Of a stretch of 64,000 nt of DNA, positions 38,578-49,370 are shown in pieces. The DNA is from Holothuria scabra. Its lineage: Eukaryota; Echinodermata; Holothuroidea; Aspidochirotida; Holothuriidae. Position 1 is the first letter of the stretch. Each line of letters begins with the position of its first letter. The notes below the pieces were generated by a model. That model had not been told where the DNA came from. It made no database searches and worked only from the letters and a program-made list of their open reading frames with translations. Both the position numbers and the translations under genes were made by a program. The stretch covers positions 37,189,224 to 37,253,223 of the forward strand of contig CM074179.1 of assembly GCA_037179385.1 (NCBI GenBank), in the 5' to 3' direction.

Positions 38578-38612
38578 GGGACCAATGAGACGGGGGACTT
38601 ATGAGACAGGGG
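38576..38612. repeat. Minisatellite GGGGGACCAATGAGAC, inverted right arm
   Basis: Two units, GGGGGACCAATGAGAC and GGGGGACTTATGAGACAG, are the reverse complement of the units at 38375-38512, so the telomere-like block is bracketed by inverted minisatellite. Confidence 0.85.
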
Positions 38613-40469
38613 AATATAGACATTATCACCGTAGGTACTCCTAAATTATTGAAAAACAAGACAGGGCTATTACTTTTGTTCACTGTCTGAAGCCAATACC
38701 GAGTTTAACTGATTGAAATTGGACTTGTTGAACCAAACCTTTTAAGAGACAAATTTTAATGTGAACACTGTGTCTCAAAAGATAGCATTGTTTGGAATAA
38801 AATAAATATTGTAACTATTTGTTTCACAATGTACTCTACCTAATAAATGTATTTTTTTTACTACATTTTTGAAACCTTGAGAAAAGGTAACTTTTGATGT
38901 TAGAAATATTTTAACATCCTTTGAAATGTGTCTAACCTTTTTGGGCATTTAGTGACCTAGTAAGTATATAAAGAATACAAGGAAGATTGAGAACATACAT
39001 AAGCCAAGATAGGCCTCAATTTCAATTTCGTTTTAAAATTTTAGAATCCAAACTAAATTGTGGAACGTCAAAATAACAAAAAAAAAAAAAAAATTAACAA
39101 TAGTATTGCCATTACTAAAATGCACAAACCTGCACTAATTTTGCAAAGGTCATGTCTGCTCGACTACATACGAATCCCTTTCAGGAAATCAAAACTACAG
39201 GCTCAAACGGGCACATAAAATGTCTTTTCCGGTGGGCGCCGTAATGGAAAGGGACAAGAGCTTAGCGAAAGGAGATGCAGACTCTCTTTTACGACACTTT
39301 TTTGGCAGTTCTAGTACTCATTTCGCTAGAAATTAAAACCAAGAGATTTTACAATGCATTTATATTCCGGAATTTCTTAAAGTCATTGTTCCAAAGCTCT
39401 TTGAAAACCTACAAATAATCCAAATCCCCCTATTTCCCCAATCCCATTGCATTGATAATCCCAGCCTTCTGTTTGGTTTGGTTTAGGTTGCTGGAGTTTA
39501 AAGCCTCAACATCTAACCTTTCATCTAGGGGCACCTTTAAGCGTTGGGCACTTGATTTGTTTCTCCTTTATTACTTTTGAGGAGTCATTCGGGGGGGGGG
39601 GGGGGGGTACAGTTAAAAACAAGTGAATGTGACCTGGTGAAAATGCCCGCCGAAAGCGTGGTATGGATACATAAACCACACGTTGAGTGCAATAAGATTC
39701 CTGAGTTTGAGTACCCTCTTTCAGGAGGCTGATGTGTACTGTCAAACAAGAAATTCCCTAACTAGTTAACGATAACCCTAATCACTAACCTAATCCCTAA
39801 CCCGAACATAGAATACAATCGATACAATACAATGACAAAGGCCAATCAAGAAACACCTTGTTAAACAGTGCGCATCTACTCCTTACAGGAAGCTGTTCAC
39901 CGGCCCTCTTCAGGGTCTCCCGTCGTTCTTGAACATTTGTAACTCGAAGAGTGAAGAGCATCTTTCATCCATCAGAAGGGAAAAAGGGCATGTGAACTAG
40001 TCACTCTACTTTAATGTACTGCACTCGGCTAATGAGGAAGCTAGTACTTTGAAAGGGCCAGAATGTTCGGACCCGACGCAGCCCATTAACTTCACATTTA
40101 ACACATCATGGAACTGAAGTGTATTTAAGGGAGTTGATGGAGGCTGTTTTCTGTTTTTAAAATATGAAATATATCTTATCCCCCAAAATAGCAAGGATCC
40201 CCTCTTAGTGTGGTTTCGCCGAGGCTTGCACCGAATGTGTGCAAACTCTTGCTTGACCACTCACAGTGCATACTAGATTTCTTATCGTTGCTTACCACCA
40301 CTAAATTCTGAATCCGTTTTTTTTTTTCATTGTAATATCCTACTCAAAATTCGTGTTGACCGGTATTTTTTCATTCACATATTACCGCTCTACAAATAAC
40401 TGTGATAACTGCTAGGGTAACAACGGCCCGGTTTGTCAATCGTCGGGGTCATATATTGTCTGCATGTTC
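38613..40469. other. No gene recognised
   Basis: Apart from the decayed CCCTAA stretch and a G run at 39591-39607 nothing is recognised. Confidence 0.35.
39768..39805. repeat. Degenerate CCCTAA-type sequence
   Basis: AACCCTAATCACTAACCTAA and TCCCTAACCCGAAC look like a decayed telomeric strand in the opposite orientation to 38513-38577. Confidence 0.5.
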
Positions 40470-40652
40470 ATTGTCCGCGTGGGACTTGTCCGGGTTGGCA
40501 AATTTTCCGGGTGGGAATTGTCCTGGTGGGAGTTGTCTGGAGTGGGAATTGTACGAGTTGGCAATTGTCCGGGTAGGAATTGTCCAGAATGGGAATTGTC
40601 CCGGTGGGAGTTGTCCGGGTGCGAGTTTTCCGGGTGGGAGTTATCCGGCAAC
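40470..40652. repeat. Same minisatellite in reverse complement
   Basis: Units of GGGTGGGAATTGTCC with the same variants (GGGTTGGCAATTGTCC, GGGTGCGAGTTTTCC) occur about 12 times. This is the reverse complement of the array at 31107. The flank has no clear match to repeat B. Confidence 0.9.
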
Positions 40653-41752
40653 CCTTTTTCCTGTGGCAAGACTGTACTGCTGACTTTACTATCTCAAGCA
40701 GGACCCAATTCTGGGGCCGTGACGGTAAATTCAATGCATCACGGCAGTGACATCGTCACAGGTTACAGAATACAGTACCCCCCCCCCCCTTCTCCCAAAC
40801 ATTTACTTTTCTATGGTTCATTAAAAATTTGAGCGCTTTGTCAAGCACAGTAACACCTGGTTAATCAATCTGTCCATCAATTCCTAAGTGCGAGCATTAA
40901 TTTAAAAACTCCTGTCTAGCTCATTTGATTTTCAATCATAACATATATATGACAAGGATTAGCATACTTTTTATCCTCAACTATAGTCCTGGGTACTTGT
41001 AACGTTAGTGTAGTCCTAGGCCGAGACTACTTGTTAGTTGCTAGTGTTTTATAACTTTGATTGTGCATTGAGACTGCCTTCAAACGACCCCTGGTGCTGT
41101 TTGTATACACATACTCACTTCCTAAGGAGTAAGGATAACGTTAGGCCTAAATAATAAACGGTTAGAAAGGGATTATACCTTGCGAGGTACCGAGCAAATC
41201 TTGTCATGTGATCCTATTGTGACCTGAATAGAGATCTGTGATTGGGTAGTAACTACGTCATAAGTATTTTGTAAACGAAGTACTTTCGATTCTTTTGCGA
41301 AAAATGTGATTGAATTTTAATCCTGTTCTCAATAATGTGTAATTATTACGATTAGGAATCATCCTTTTGTCAATGTAAATATTTTAAAGAACATTTTCAG
41401 TGACATTTGTGTCGTCCCCAGATGCTTGCCACGGAATGAAAGAATTTTGGACTCTGTCCCATGGTCTAATTTTTTCAGTTGCGGTGGCGTCATTTTGAGT
41501 AAAAGACACGTTTGGAATGGTACATTTATTTAGTTGACCTTACCTCCTTCGTCACTTTACCGACCCAGATGGCTGTTATCTGTAAATGAAACAGAACACC
41601 AAAGTTTAAGTGGCATACACCGGTCTCTCAGTGTAAACATGACTGAAAAATACCTAGCGTCGGGGCGGTAGTGCTTAAGCAGACGATGACTGTGATACGT
41701 AAAACCTTATAGGTGTGCCGTGCAGTGTTGTAGTGATACCGGTTTTTGCTGG
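40653..41752. other. No recognisable feature
   Basis: Only a C run near 40780 stands out. Confidence 0.35.
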
Positions 41753-41780
41753 TATCAGTCTCGGTTTCGGTCTCGAAACC

Positions 41781-41829
<49 letters not shown>

Positions 41830-41872
41830 CCCTTGCGGTCTCGGAAATTGTCCTGGTCTCGCTTCGAGACCG
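41753..41872. repeat. (GGTCTC)n hexanucleotide tract, locus 1
   Basis: Seven uninterrupted GGTCTC units lie near 41786-41827 with variant units on both sides. The right side ends in GGTCTCGCTTCGAGACC, an inverted pair of the unit. The left flank has GTGTTGTAGTGATACC. Open Arg-Ser and Val-Ser runs across it are repeat artefacts. Confidence 0.9.
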
Positions 41873-42059
41873 GCCAAAAATTTGTTGTTCTATTTTTTAT
41901 TTAAGTAAACTAATTAATGTCTAAAAATAATAAAAATTGAAGTGTTACGTACATTGTAAGATGCATGGATAACTTTTTTATGTATTAATTTATTTTTTGA
42001 GTGAGTGCTTTTTGTCCATTGTTTTTTATGATGGATATCAATAAATTTTTTCTTATTCC

Positions 42060-43060
42060 ACCACTGAAGTACCCAGGGAGGGCATTGGGCAATGCCATCC
42101 AACCCTTTTCCTCACAGAAAGTAGCATATGTGGCACCAGATTGCATGTAAAAACACCAACTTTTACAAACAATTTCAAAGCGTAAGGAGCATCCCTCAGG
42201 TTCGTTCCTCAGCCGGTAAAGACGTACGAGAAAGGGGCAGGGGAGTGGAGGATGGTCAGGTGTGCTGAGCAATAGTTTTACATTTATCATGCAACAGGTT
42301 TTTGGAGTAAAACCATTTATAGTCGGGAGTTCGGACAGTAACATACAAAACTGCATCAATTCAGCGGATGTTGAGTTTAGTCAAGGGTTGCAATAGGGGA
42401 ACAGCATATTTTCAATTCCGTTGTAGTTTTCTCCCCTTGAACAGCCTACCATTTCATCTAATGTTATGGTACATTTTGTGGTATGTTTCTGATCTCTTAG
42501 CGAGTTGATGGTTTTTAATTATTGCAAAAGCTAAAATAAAGGCAATTTAGATACACTTTTAAAAGCATGATAATACAATTTTCGGCCATCTGAGGAATAC
42601 CAATTTTTCGAAATTTTCTTTCCTCTCCACACCAACTGATAAAGGCGTTCAAATTAGACAGTAGTGTATTTATGGTAGAATTACTTTTTCGTGCATAAAA
42701 ATAATAAAAAAAAAGACATGCTCCCTTGCCCTTAACCCGTCACTGATGCTTTTTAATTTGACTTCTAAAAGCATGCAAAATTTAAATTTTTTTTTACTTC
42801 GAATAGGTACCGGTGGCGTTTGGCATCTGATTGCATGTAAAGACACAGAATGTTCAGTTTTACCCTATTAACCACCACAATTCAACTTTCAGGACTATTC
42901 CTGAAAAATTAAAAATCTTGCACCATTTTGCATTTAAGCTCCTTGAAAAGTTAAAAAATTTTCATCGGGGAAAGAGATACCCTCTCCCTTAGACCCACCC
43001 CCTGCCGGCAATTACGCAATATACTGCATCCCCCCCCCCCCCTCAGAGAAAAATTGCTTA
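42060..43060. repeat. hAT-like internal repeat block, no clear ends
   Basis: This interval shares sequence with 44426-44790 (for example CAATTCCGTTGTAGTTTTC and ACCATTTCATCTA) and with other hAT-like copies (CACCATTTTGCAT as at 8860 and 60240). It ends in a poly-C tract near 43030 and contains the block ACACCAACTGATAAAGGCG at about 42636. No terminal inverted repeats or target duplication were identified. Confidence 0.5.
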
Positions 43061-43139
43061 TTCCACTGAACCTCACCTTACCGTAATAAACTCATACATT
43101 GAGTTTACGTTACAAAAACGCCAACTGCCTTGTGTAAGA

Positions 43140-43195
43140 TAGAGTTTTACGGCCTAGTTTCCAACCTACTGTATGGTTCAAGTCGAGCAGGTCAT
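43140..43195 (-). repeat. SINE-tail fragment in a local duplication
   Basis: AGAGTTTTACGGCCTAGTTT and GTTCAAGTCGAGCAGGTCAT match the SINE tail. It is flanked by two similar blocks of about 60 bp (43021-43081 and 43195-43256), each a C run followed by (T)CAGAGAAAAA...GAACCTCACCTTACC, so a segment of about 174 bp seems partly duplicated. Confidence 0.55.
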
Positions 43196-43261
43196 GCGCC
43201 CCCCCCCCCCCCTTTCAGAGAAAAAAATGCTCACTTCACTGAACCTCACCTTACCTTTTCA

Positions 43262-45376
43262 CAGTGGCGTAGCTACGGGGGGGGGGATGGGGACTGGAGC
43301 CCCCATTGAATCGCCCACCCCCAAGCGCCCCCCCCCCCCAACTGGCGACCTGGGCAAAAATATTATTCATGCTGGCCGATGATAATAATCAATCCGGGCT
43401 ACCCGGCTACTATGACATGGATACACTTGCGATAGATCCACGCAGTTGCAGGGTATTCTGCAATTGTGGCATACTCTGAATTTTGGAATAAATTCAGGTA
43501 GACTGTGACAAGCATCATACCTTCGGAATCTCTTGACTTTTTACTCGTCGGGTTTCTCGATGTTTAATTTTCTAGCAGATCTTGGAGTGGATTAAAGTGT
43601 GCCCATAGCGTTTGAACTGCTTCTATCTCCTGTAAGTTTTTGTTTTCAATTCCTGGGAATGCACAAATTTGTTCCAAAATCATACTTGGTGTGGTGGGTA
43701 GAATATTTGAGTCAAATATTGTTGGACAGTCGCAATAAAATTTTCATGAAAAATCAAGTCAAGATTAAAAAAAAATCGCTATACCTTCGGGCAGCGCAAA
43801 CAGCTATTATTCGTTACTTTTACATGACAGATAATCACAACTTAATGCCCAAAATTGTCGAATGTCCAGATTATATTATGCATGTGCCCAAAAATGGAAA
43901 AGTGTCATCGTAAGGGTAACATAGTTGCGAAAAATCAAACAGATAAAAAACCGCAACACACCTGGGAAGTCTGTGGCTTAAAGGAAGCAATTCATTCTTA
44001 AGACTTTTTAAATCTTGTGTAACACAATACCCGAAATGGCCGATTATTTTTTGAACCTTCAAATCTTTGCCAAAGGCAGAAAAAGCTGTATTTAAGGTAA
44101 AATTTTCATGGAAAATAACAAAGATTTGCAACAAATTTGGGTAGAATGTAGAAAAAAGGTTTTCATCGTCCCCACTTCATACTGCAGTCTTGCAAAAATT
44201 GGCCGAAACGGTCAAATATTCGGGAAAAGGTTAAAACAATGCTGGGACGTTTTCAATTGCCAAATCCAAATTAATTAAGCGGACCGCGGACCGACAGGAG
44301 GGTGTTCAGGTACCCAAAAGTTTGCCTTCTATCCTGCTCCAGGGCGAAATACATGCGATTGTTATGAAAATCGGGTAATTTGTTTTGCGATACTTTAATG
44401 ATTCAATGTGAAATTCGTTTAAACACTTCTTGTTATGTTACCTTTTTCAAAAGTAAAACCATATAAAGTCGGAAGTTCAGACAGTCACACAATTTTATCA
44501 AAGTATGTTGAATTTAGCCGAGGGTCACAATGGAGTGAAATAGCATGTTTTCAATTCCGTTTTGTAGTTTTCCCCCGACAATATGCTGGACCATTTCATC
44601 TATTGGTAGTGATTCATTTTTTATGGTAATTTTTTAATCCAACAGCGACTGCTTATCTTACCATATAAGCCCGGGAAATTTCATTTTCAGCTGTCTCAGG
44701 GGTCCAATTTTTCAAAATTTTCTGTTCGTCCCGCACCAACCAGTGGTGGCGCTCCCCGTAGATAGTTTTCCCAGCAGAATTTTAGTTTCAAGTGAACATT
44801 CTTTGCCAACGTAACCTCGAAAAAATAACTACTACGACCCTATTTAGAGTCAACGTTCATCTGCAATTGAAACTTAAAACAGCGACTGCTTGGATCCCCT
44901 TTATAAGCCTGGGAAATGCCATTTTCGGCTGTCTGAGAGGTACCAATTTTCAAATATTCTGGACGCTCCTCGCCAAAAAATCTTTTGTTCCCAAACTGAA
45001 ATGTTCCCCTTCGCCTATGAAATTGCGTTACTCAGGCGTGCACTGCAACAGCTGCTTGCAACATACAGCATGATTCCAGATTTGCAATCCGAGGATACAT
45101 AGTCCAGTGGAGTAATGAACTGAGCTAATCAGTATCTCAAAAGTGTGTTTGAATCTGAGCAAAATAAAAAACTTTTTCTCATCAGAATTAGAGACAATTA
45201 AAACTGGCAAATGCCATTTACAGCCATCTGGGAGGTGCAAATATCCAAAATTTTCCTTGTACGTTCCGCGCCAACTGATGGTGGCGCTACACTTAGGTAG
45301 TAAACTCCGCTCCCCCTACAAAAGTATCCAGCTCCCCCATAGCTCCCCACGAAAAAACATTCCAGCTACGCCAATA
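43262..45376. mobile_element. Degenerate hAT-like composite element
   Basis: The left end CAGTGGCGTAGCTACG is followed by a G run; the right side has AGCTACGCCAATA, an imperfect inverted match. No matching 8-bp target duplication was found. The interior repeats blocks seen in the other hAT-like copies: the motif 'CCAACTGATGGTGGCGCT' or close variants occur near 44731 and 45271, and a block at 44426-44790 is a diverged copy of 42285-42660. Assignment of one continuous element is uncertain; it may be several overlapping insertions. Flanking SINE-tail sequences occur on both sides. Confidence 0.5.
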
Positions 45377-45435
45377 CCCTTAGAAACTCATTGATTAGAT
45401 TTACTTTACAAATACGTCAATTGCCTTGAGTTACA

Positions 45436-45662
45436 TAGAGTTTCACGGCTTAGTTTCTAACCTATTTGTTCAAGTCGAGCGGACCATGGTCTTTTTTTCA
45501 AGTTTTGGCTGACTGGCTTGTTTTCCCTACTCCATTGCTAATGCGGAGCATCGCGCACAATGGCAGTATAGGTTCCACTTTTAGAGTCTTTGGTATGACT
45601 CAACCTGGGAATCGAAGCCGGGCCTCCAGCGTGAGAGGCGGATGCTCTCACCGTTACACCAA
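45436..45662 (-). mobile_element. tRNA-derived SINE copy
   Basis: On the minus strand the head reads GGTGTAACGGTGAGAGCATC, CGCCTCTCACGCTGGAGG, CCCGGCTTCGATTCCCAGGT, which closely follows a tRNA A-box/B-box layout. The body and tail match 35925-36165 (GGAGTAGGGAAAACAAGCCA, CCGTGAAACTCTATG). This is the best-preserved head of the family here. Confidence 0.72.
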
Positions 45663-45946
45663 ATACGAGGTTATTTCTGTAGACTACTACAGTTATTGTA
45701 CAAGTTTGGGGTGAAAGCACACGCCCTTTATCTTTTTCCTGTGGGTTAACACCTGTAGCACTCACTGGCTATGAATTGATCAGGGCCACCTGGGCCGTAC
45801 TGGACGGGGGCCGGGTAGGGGGCTACCACCCCACAAATGACCATTACCTTCCCGAATCTGACGGACTTTGGTCGATCCGTGGGGCAAAGATTCTGCTCTA
45901 GTTGGGAACCTGGAGTCGGAAAAAAGTCACCAACCACTGTGAGAAA

Positions 45947-46045
45947 GAGTTCTGTACGGCAATGATGGCCATATTTGAAAAAAAAAACACGGAGTTCTGT
46001 ACGGCAATGATGGCCATATTTGAAAAAAAAAAAAAAAAAACACGG
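45947..46045. repeat. Tandem duplication of a 45-bp unit ending in poly-A
   Basis: GAGTTCTGTACGGCAATGAT followed by GGCCATATTTG and an A run and CACG occurs twice without a mismatch outside the A run (10 against about 18 A). Confidence 0.9.
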
Positions 46046-46416
46046 ATTAGTGTTTAAAAGTTATTCATTCTATGTTAGGTTAGGCAACTGGAAGCTTCCT
46101 GTTCTGGCATATCATCATAACCAAGACTGGCTCTTTTTCCTAAGTACCGTGACCTTTAGCACTTTTCCAGATCCTCAACTAGGGCATTATTTCTGCCCAA
46201 TGAGGCACTATAGTCTGCCCGATTCAGCAAGCAAGGTCTTGGACAATTGGGGTAATGGCTCTGGCCTTCTGTTGCGTACAATCATGCGTATGATAAAACA
46301 TGTACAAAATCAATGATGATGCACTTGCTCCTACATTAGAGCATAAAGTAACTTAAGCAGGTAAAAACGTATTCAAAATTTTGGACAGTTTATTTTCTTA
46401 TGCAAAATGTACATTC

Positions 46417-46480
46417 GGTCTCGGTCTCGGACCTTGTCGGTCTCGGTCTCGAATTTTACCCCTGGTCTCGGTCTCGATCT
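46417..46480. repeat. (GGTCTC)n hexanucleotide tract, locus 2
   Basis: Three pairs of GGTCTC units are separated by GGACCTTGTC and GAATTTTACCCCT. The right flank contains CTGGACCACAACACAG, the inverse of the GTGTTGTAG flank at locus 1, which suggests both belong to one dispersed element family. Confidence 0.8.
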
Positions 46481-47868
46481 GGGACATGCCTGTCTGGACC
46501 ACAACACAGTTGCCATGTGAATGCAACTGACGTACCAATAGTTGACATATTCAAAACATTCTGTCCTGTTCACCATCCCCACTAACCGTAATGTATGATG
46601 AAGTACGAAGCAGGGTTGTTTGATTAGAATGGACTAAAAACTGTCTCTTAAAAGACACATACTGAATATTACGGTATATCTACCGATCAAAAGATAAAGC
46701 AAATGAAGATAACACAAAAGTTATGGAAACCTTTTATAAGAATTTATCTGTAATATTTATGTTTCTTTATTTTTGTTCTGTAAATGCTCTGTGACATGGC
46801 CTCCCACACCCTATAGTTTAATGTTAACTGACAGTCTAAGTGAATTATGAGTTTGAAGCCCTATCTCCTCAGCGGGGATATTATTTCGTTTAATTTATTA
46901 ATATTGAAGAGCTGATATAGCAAATGATTACTTAATTGCGGGTTGAGAAATGTTCCAAACAGCTCCCTTCCACTGCCCAATGTAGGCCTGAAGGATTTTT
47001 TAAAACATTGCTTGAAAAATTAAGAAGAATTGATCAATTTTTTCGACTTCATTTTTGTTACCCAGCAGCTCATCGAAAATAAGTAAGAGATTAAAAACCG
47101 TGCGGCGGTCAGCTGGATTTGAATGAAGAGAAATATCAGGTGAGTGCAAGAAAAGGGATCTATTTCCTCGAAGCAAGTCGGTTTTAACACAAATTTGACT
47201 TGACGTTTTGTACAGAACATGGGGAAGTTCCCACCCAAATGTCAAACCGTTCCAAAGTGATATCCTTGCAATCAACTTTTCAAATTACGCTTTATCCCTT
47301 ATAAATACTCCACACGAATTACGTGAGCCAACTTCAGATTTAGTGTTGAATTAAGCCTATATTTTTGCGGTATCCATGAAAGTGCGGAGTATATAACCGT
47401 TGTAATATGGGGTAAACGGTTTTTCATTGAAATATCATTTGATTTTTTTCATTTGGTACAACAGTAATTATTATTTGATATTATTTGATATTATTTTTGC
47501 ATGCCTTTAAACAAAAGCAGCAGTGAGATTTCCCATTAGCATGCCTTACAAGTAACTTCATTAAAACAGGTAGTATTTATATTCATACTTTATAACACTC
47601 CATTGATGACATGGATTGATTTAATACGATTTATTCAAAGTCCCTTGTTACGCGTAATATATTTCGCTACCGGGGATTTACCGGACAGACATCCGACGAG
47701 CTGTCACCATTGAACAATAGTTTCCGGTCAAAGTAAGTAAACATGTCAACATAGAATGTTACATTGTGACATGTGACAGTTTGATTGACACCTTTAATAG
47801 GTGAATGCTAACGTGAAGGTGGCTTGTTTGGCTGGGATTAATGTAGAACTGCACTGGAGTAATAATTG
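46481..47868. other. No gene recognised
   Basis: A minus-strand open stretch of 91 codons at 47000-47275 has no family resemblance and no clear splice sites; otherwise AT-rich. Confidence 0.35.
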
Positions 47869-47870
47869 TA

Positions 47871-48655
47871 CACTCTAAAATCAAAAGAGTGAACTAAGTC
47901 ACTCTTTGATCGAGTGAGAAGTGTAAATTCACTCCATTAGAGTGAAAATTCACTCCAAGGGGAGCGAAGTTCCCTCCAAAAAGAGTGAAGTTCACTCCAA
48001 AAAGAGTGAAATTCCCTAAAAACGAGCGAAGTTTCACTCTTGATGGAGTGCCCACAGTGATCGCTCTTAAAAAAAAAGAGCTATCATTGCAGGCACTCGT
48101 GGAAGAGTGAATTTTCCCTCTTCCTCTAGTGAATTTCACTCTTTTTGGAGGGAACTGTAAACAGATGTAAACTTTGGTTAGTTAATTGTACAATGTAATT
48201 TTATTTTTACAGCAAATCAAGTATGTAAAACTTAAACATGCTGTAGCGAATTTACAATTTTTACATCAGCCTCTAACAAGGCTGCTACAATCACCAGAAA
48301 ACTACCAGCTTATGAACAAACGAATTTCACTTACACTCTAATATCCAAATATTGATTTTAATCACTCTCTAATAGAGTGAAATGTGTGAATTCACTCCAT
48401 TAGAGTTATAACAGTGTGGATTCACTTCAAGAAGAGTTAAATTTAGTCTTAAAAAGGCGAAATTGCCAATTTGATGTAGTGCTACGATGGTCACTTTTAA
48501 ACAGAGTGGCCGTTGCAGGCACCCCTGGAAGAGTGAATTTTCCCTTTTTCTGTAGGAAATATCACTCTTTTTGGAGTCTATTAACACTCTAATGAAGTGA
48601 ATTCTTACTATTCTTTCTACTACGGAGTGACTATTACTCATTTAATTTTATAGTG
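47871..48655. mobile_element. 785-bp MITE built of GAGTGAA/TTCACTC repeats
   Basis: It starts CACTCTAAAATCAAAAGAGT and ends ATTTTATAGTG, with TA on both sides (47869-47870, 48656-48657). The inner ~120 bp from each end consist of degenerate short units GAGTGAA and TTCACTCC in both orientations, so the ends can fold into many alternative hairpins. The middle is AT-rich. No open frame is credible; minus-strand open runs just reflect the repeats. Confidence 0.82.
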
Positions 48656-48717
48656 TAATATGCAGAAGCAACGTCACACCTGGTCCTAGGTCGTTATTTT
48701 GATATATTGTGTTTAAA

Positions 48718-48905
48718 AGCTCGGTTGTAAACCAATTGGTTTTAGTCACGCAGGCCACGGCCTTTTTGAAATTTGTGGTTCACTGGTTTATTTTACTAAT
48801 CCTTTTTTTATGCACATTAGCCGTAAGGTTCGATTTTCAAAGTATTCAGTATGACCCGAACCTCCAGACTTCCCGAGTGCAAGTCGGATGCTCTAACCAA
48901 GCACG
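48718..48905 (-). mobile_element. Diverged tRNA-derived SINE copy
   Basis: The minus strand shows GCTTGGTTAGAGCATCCGAC, GTCTGGAGGTTCGGGTCATAC and a body with GTGAACCACAAATTTC and GCCGTGGCCTGCGTGAC. It is much more diverged than the copy at 45436; the tail is truncated. Confidence 0.6.
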
Positions 48906-49311
48906 TATTAAAAAAAAATTATACATGCGGCATGTTCAGGTATCGCAGTAATGACATTGTATTTTGTCTCTCTCTTCCTCTCCCTTTACTACTTGCATAA
49001 CTTACACCCTTTATTTAAGGGGGGCGGGGGACAGTTAAGTGTTCATGAAACAGTTTTTAACAATCCAGTATAACTAAATGATGCACGGTGGGCGATGCAT
49101 AATTCAATGCCTTCTTTATATTTAATATTTTCATGCAACTAGCAATCAAAGAAAAAACGCTGTAGTAGAAACTTTATGATTAAACCTTCCTGCATATTGT
49201 AGCAGTAATACCTACTTTTCCTTTCACTTGACAAGAATACGTAAAGGTAAACACATGTATCTCTGATATCATAACCAGATTAAAACTTTGTAAAGTAAAA
49301 CAAACACTTAC

Positions 49312-49370
49312 CTCCCATTGACCTGACTGTAGGTTCAGTTGATATTTTTGTACACGACCCTCCCAGATAA
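49312..49370 (-). CDS. Internal exon 3 of the same LRR/NLR-like gene
   Basis: This exon of 59 bp is read on the minus strand, between an acceptor TTTATTTCAG and a near-perfect donor GTAAGTGTTT. Its first two bases (TT) complete a Val codon begun by the G that ends the exon at 50671. Nineteen codons follow: IWEGRVQKYQLNLQSGQWE. It ends in phase 0, so the gene continues at lower coordinates, but no convincing next exon or stop was found there. The three exons together are 351 bp, exactly 117 codons without a stop. The peptide here is Gln- and Trp-containing and less leucine-rich, so it may be the region after the repeats. Function beyond a likely LRR-containing immune-type receptor is not claimed. 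Confidence 0.7.

Noticed and set aside
41715..41924. Arg-Ser repeat peptide resembling an SR domain
   Set aside because: It is the (GGTCTC)n tract; the other frame gives Val-Ser repeats and there is no exon context.
47000..47275. 91-codon minus-strand open frame as the next exon of the LRR-like gene
   Set aside because: No acceptor or donor in suitable phase and no resemblance to LRR sequence.
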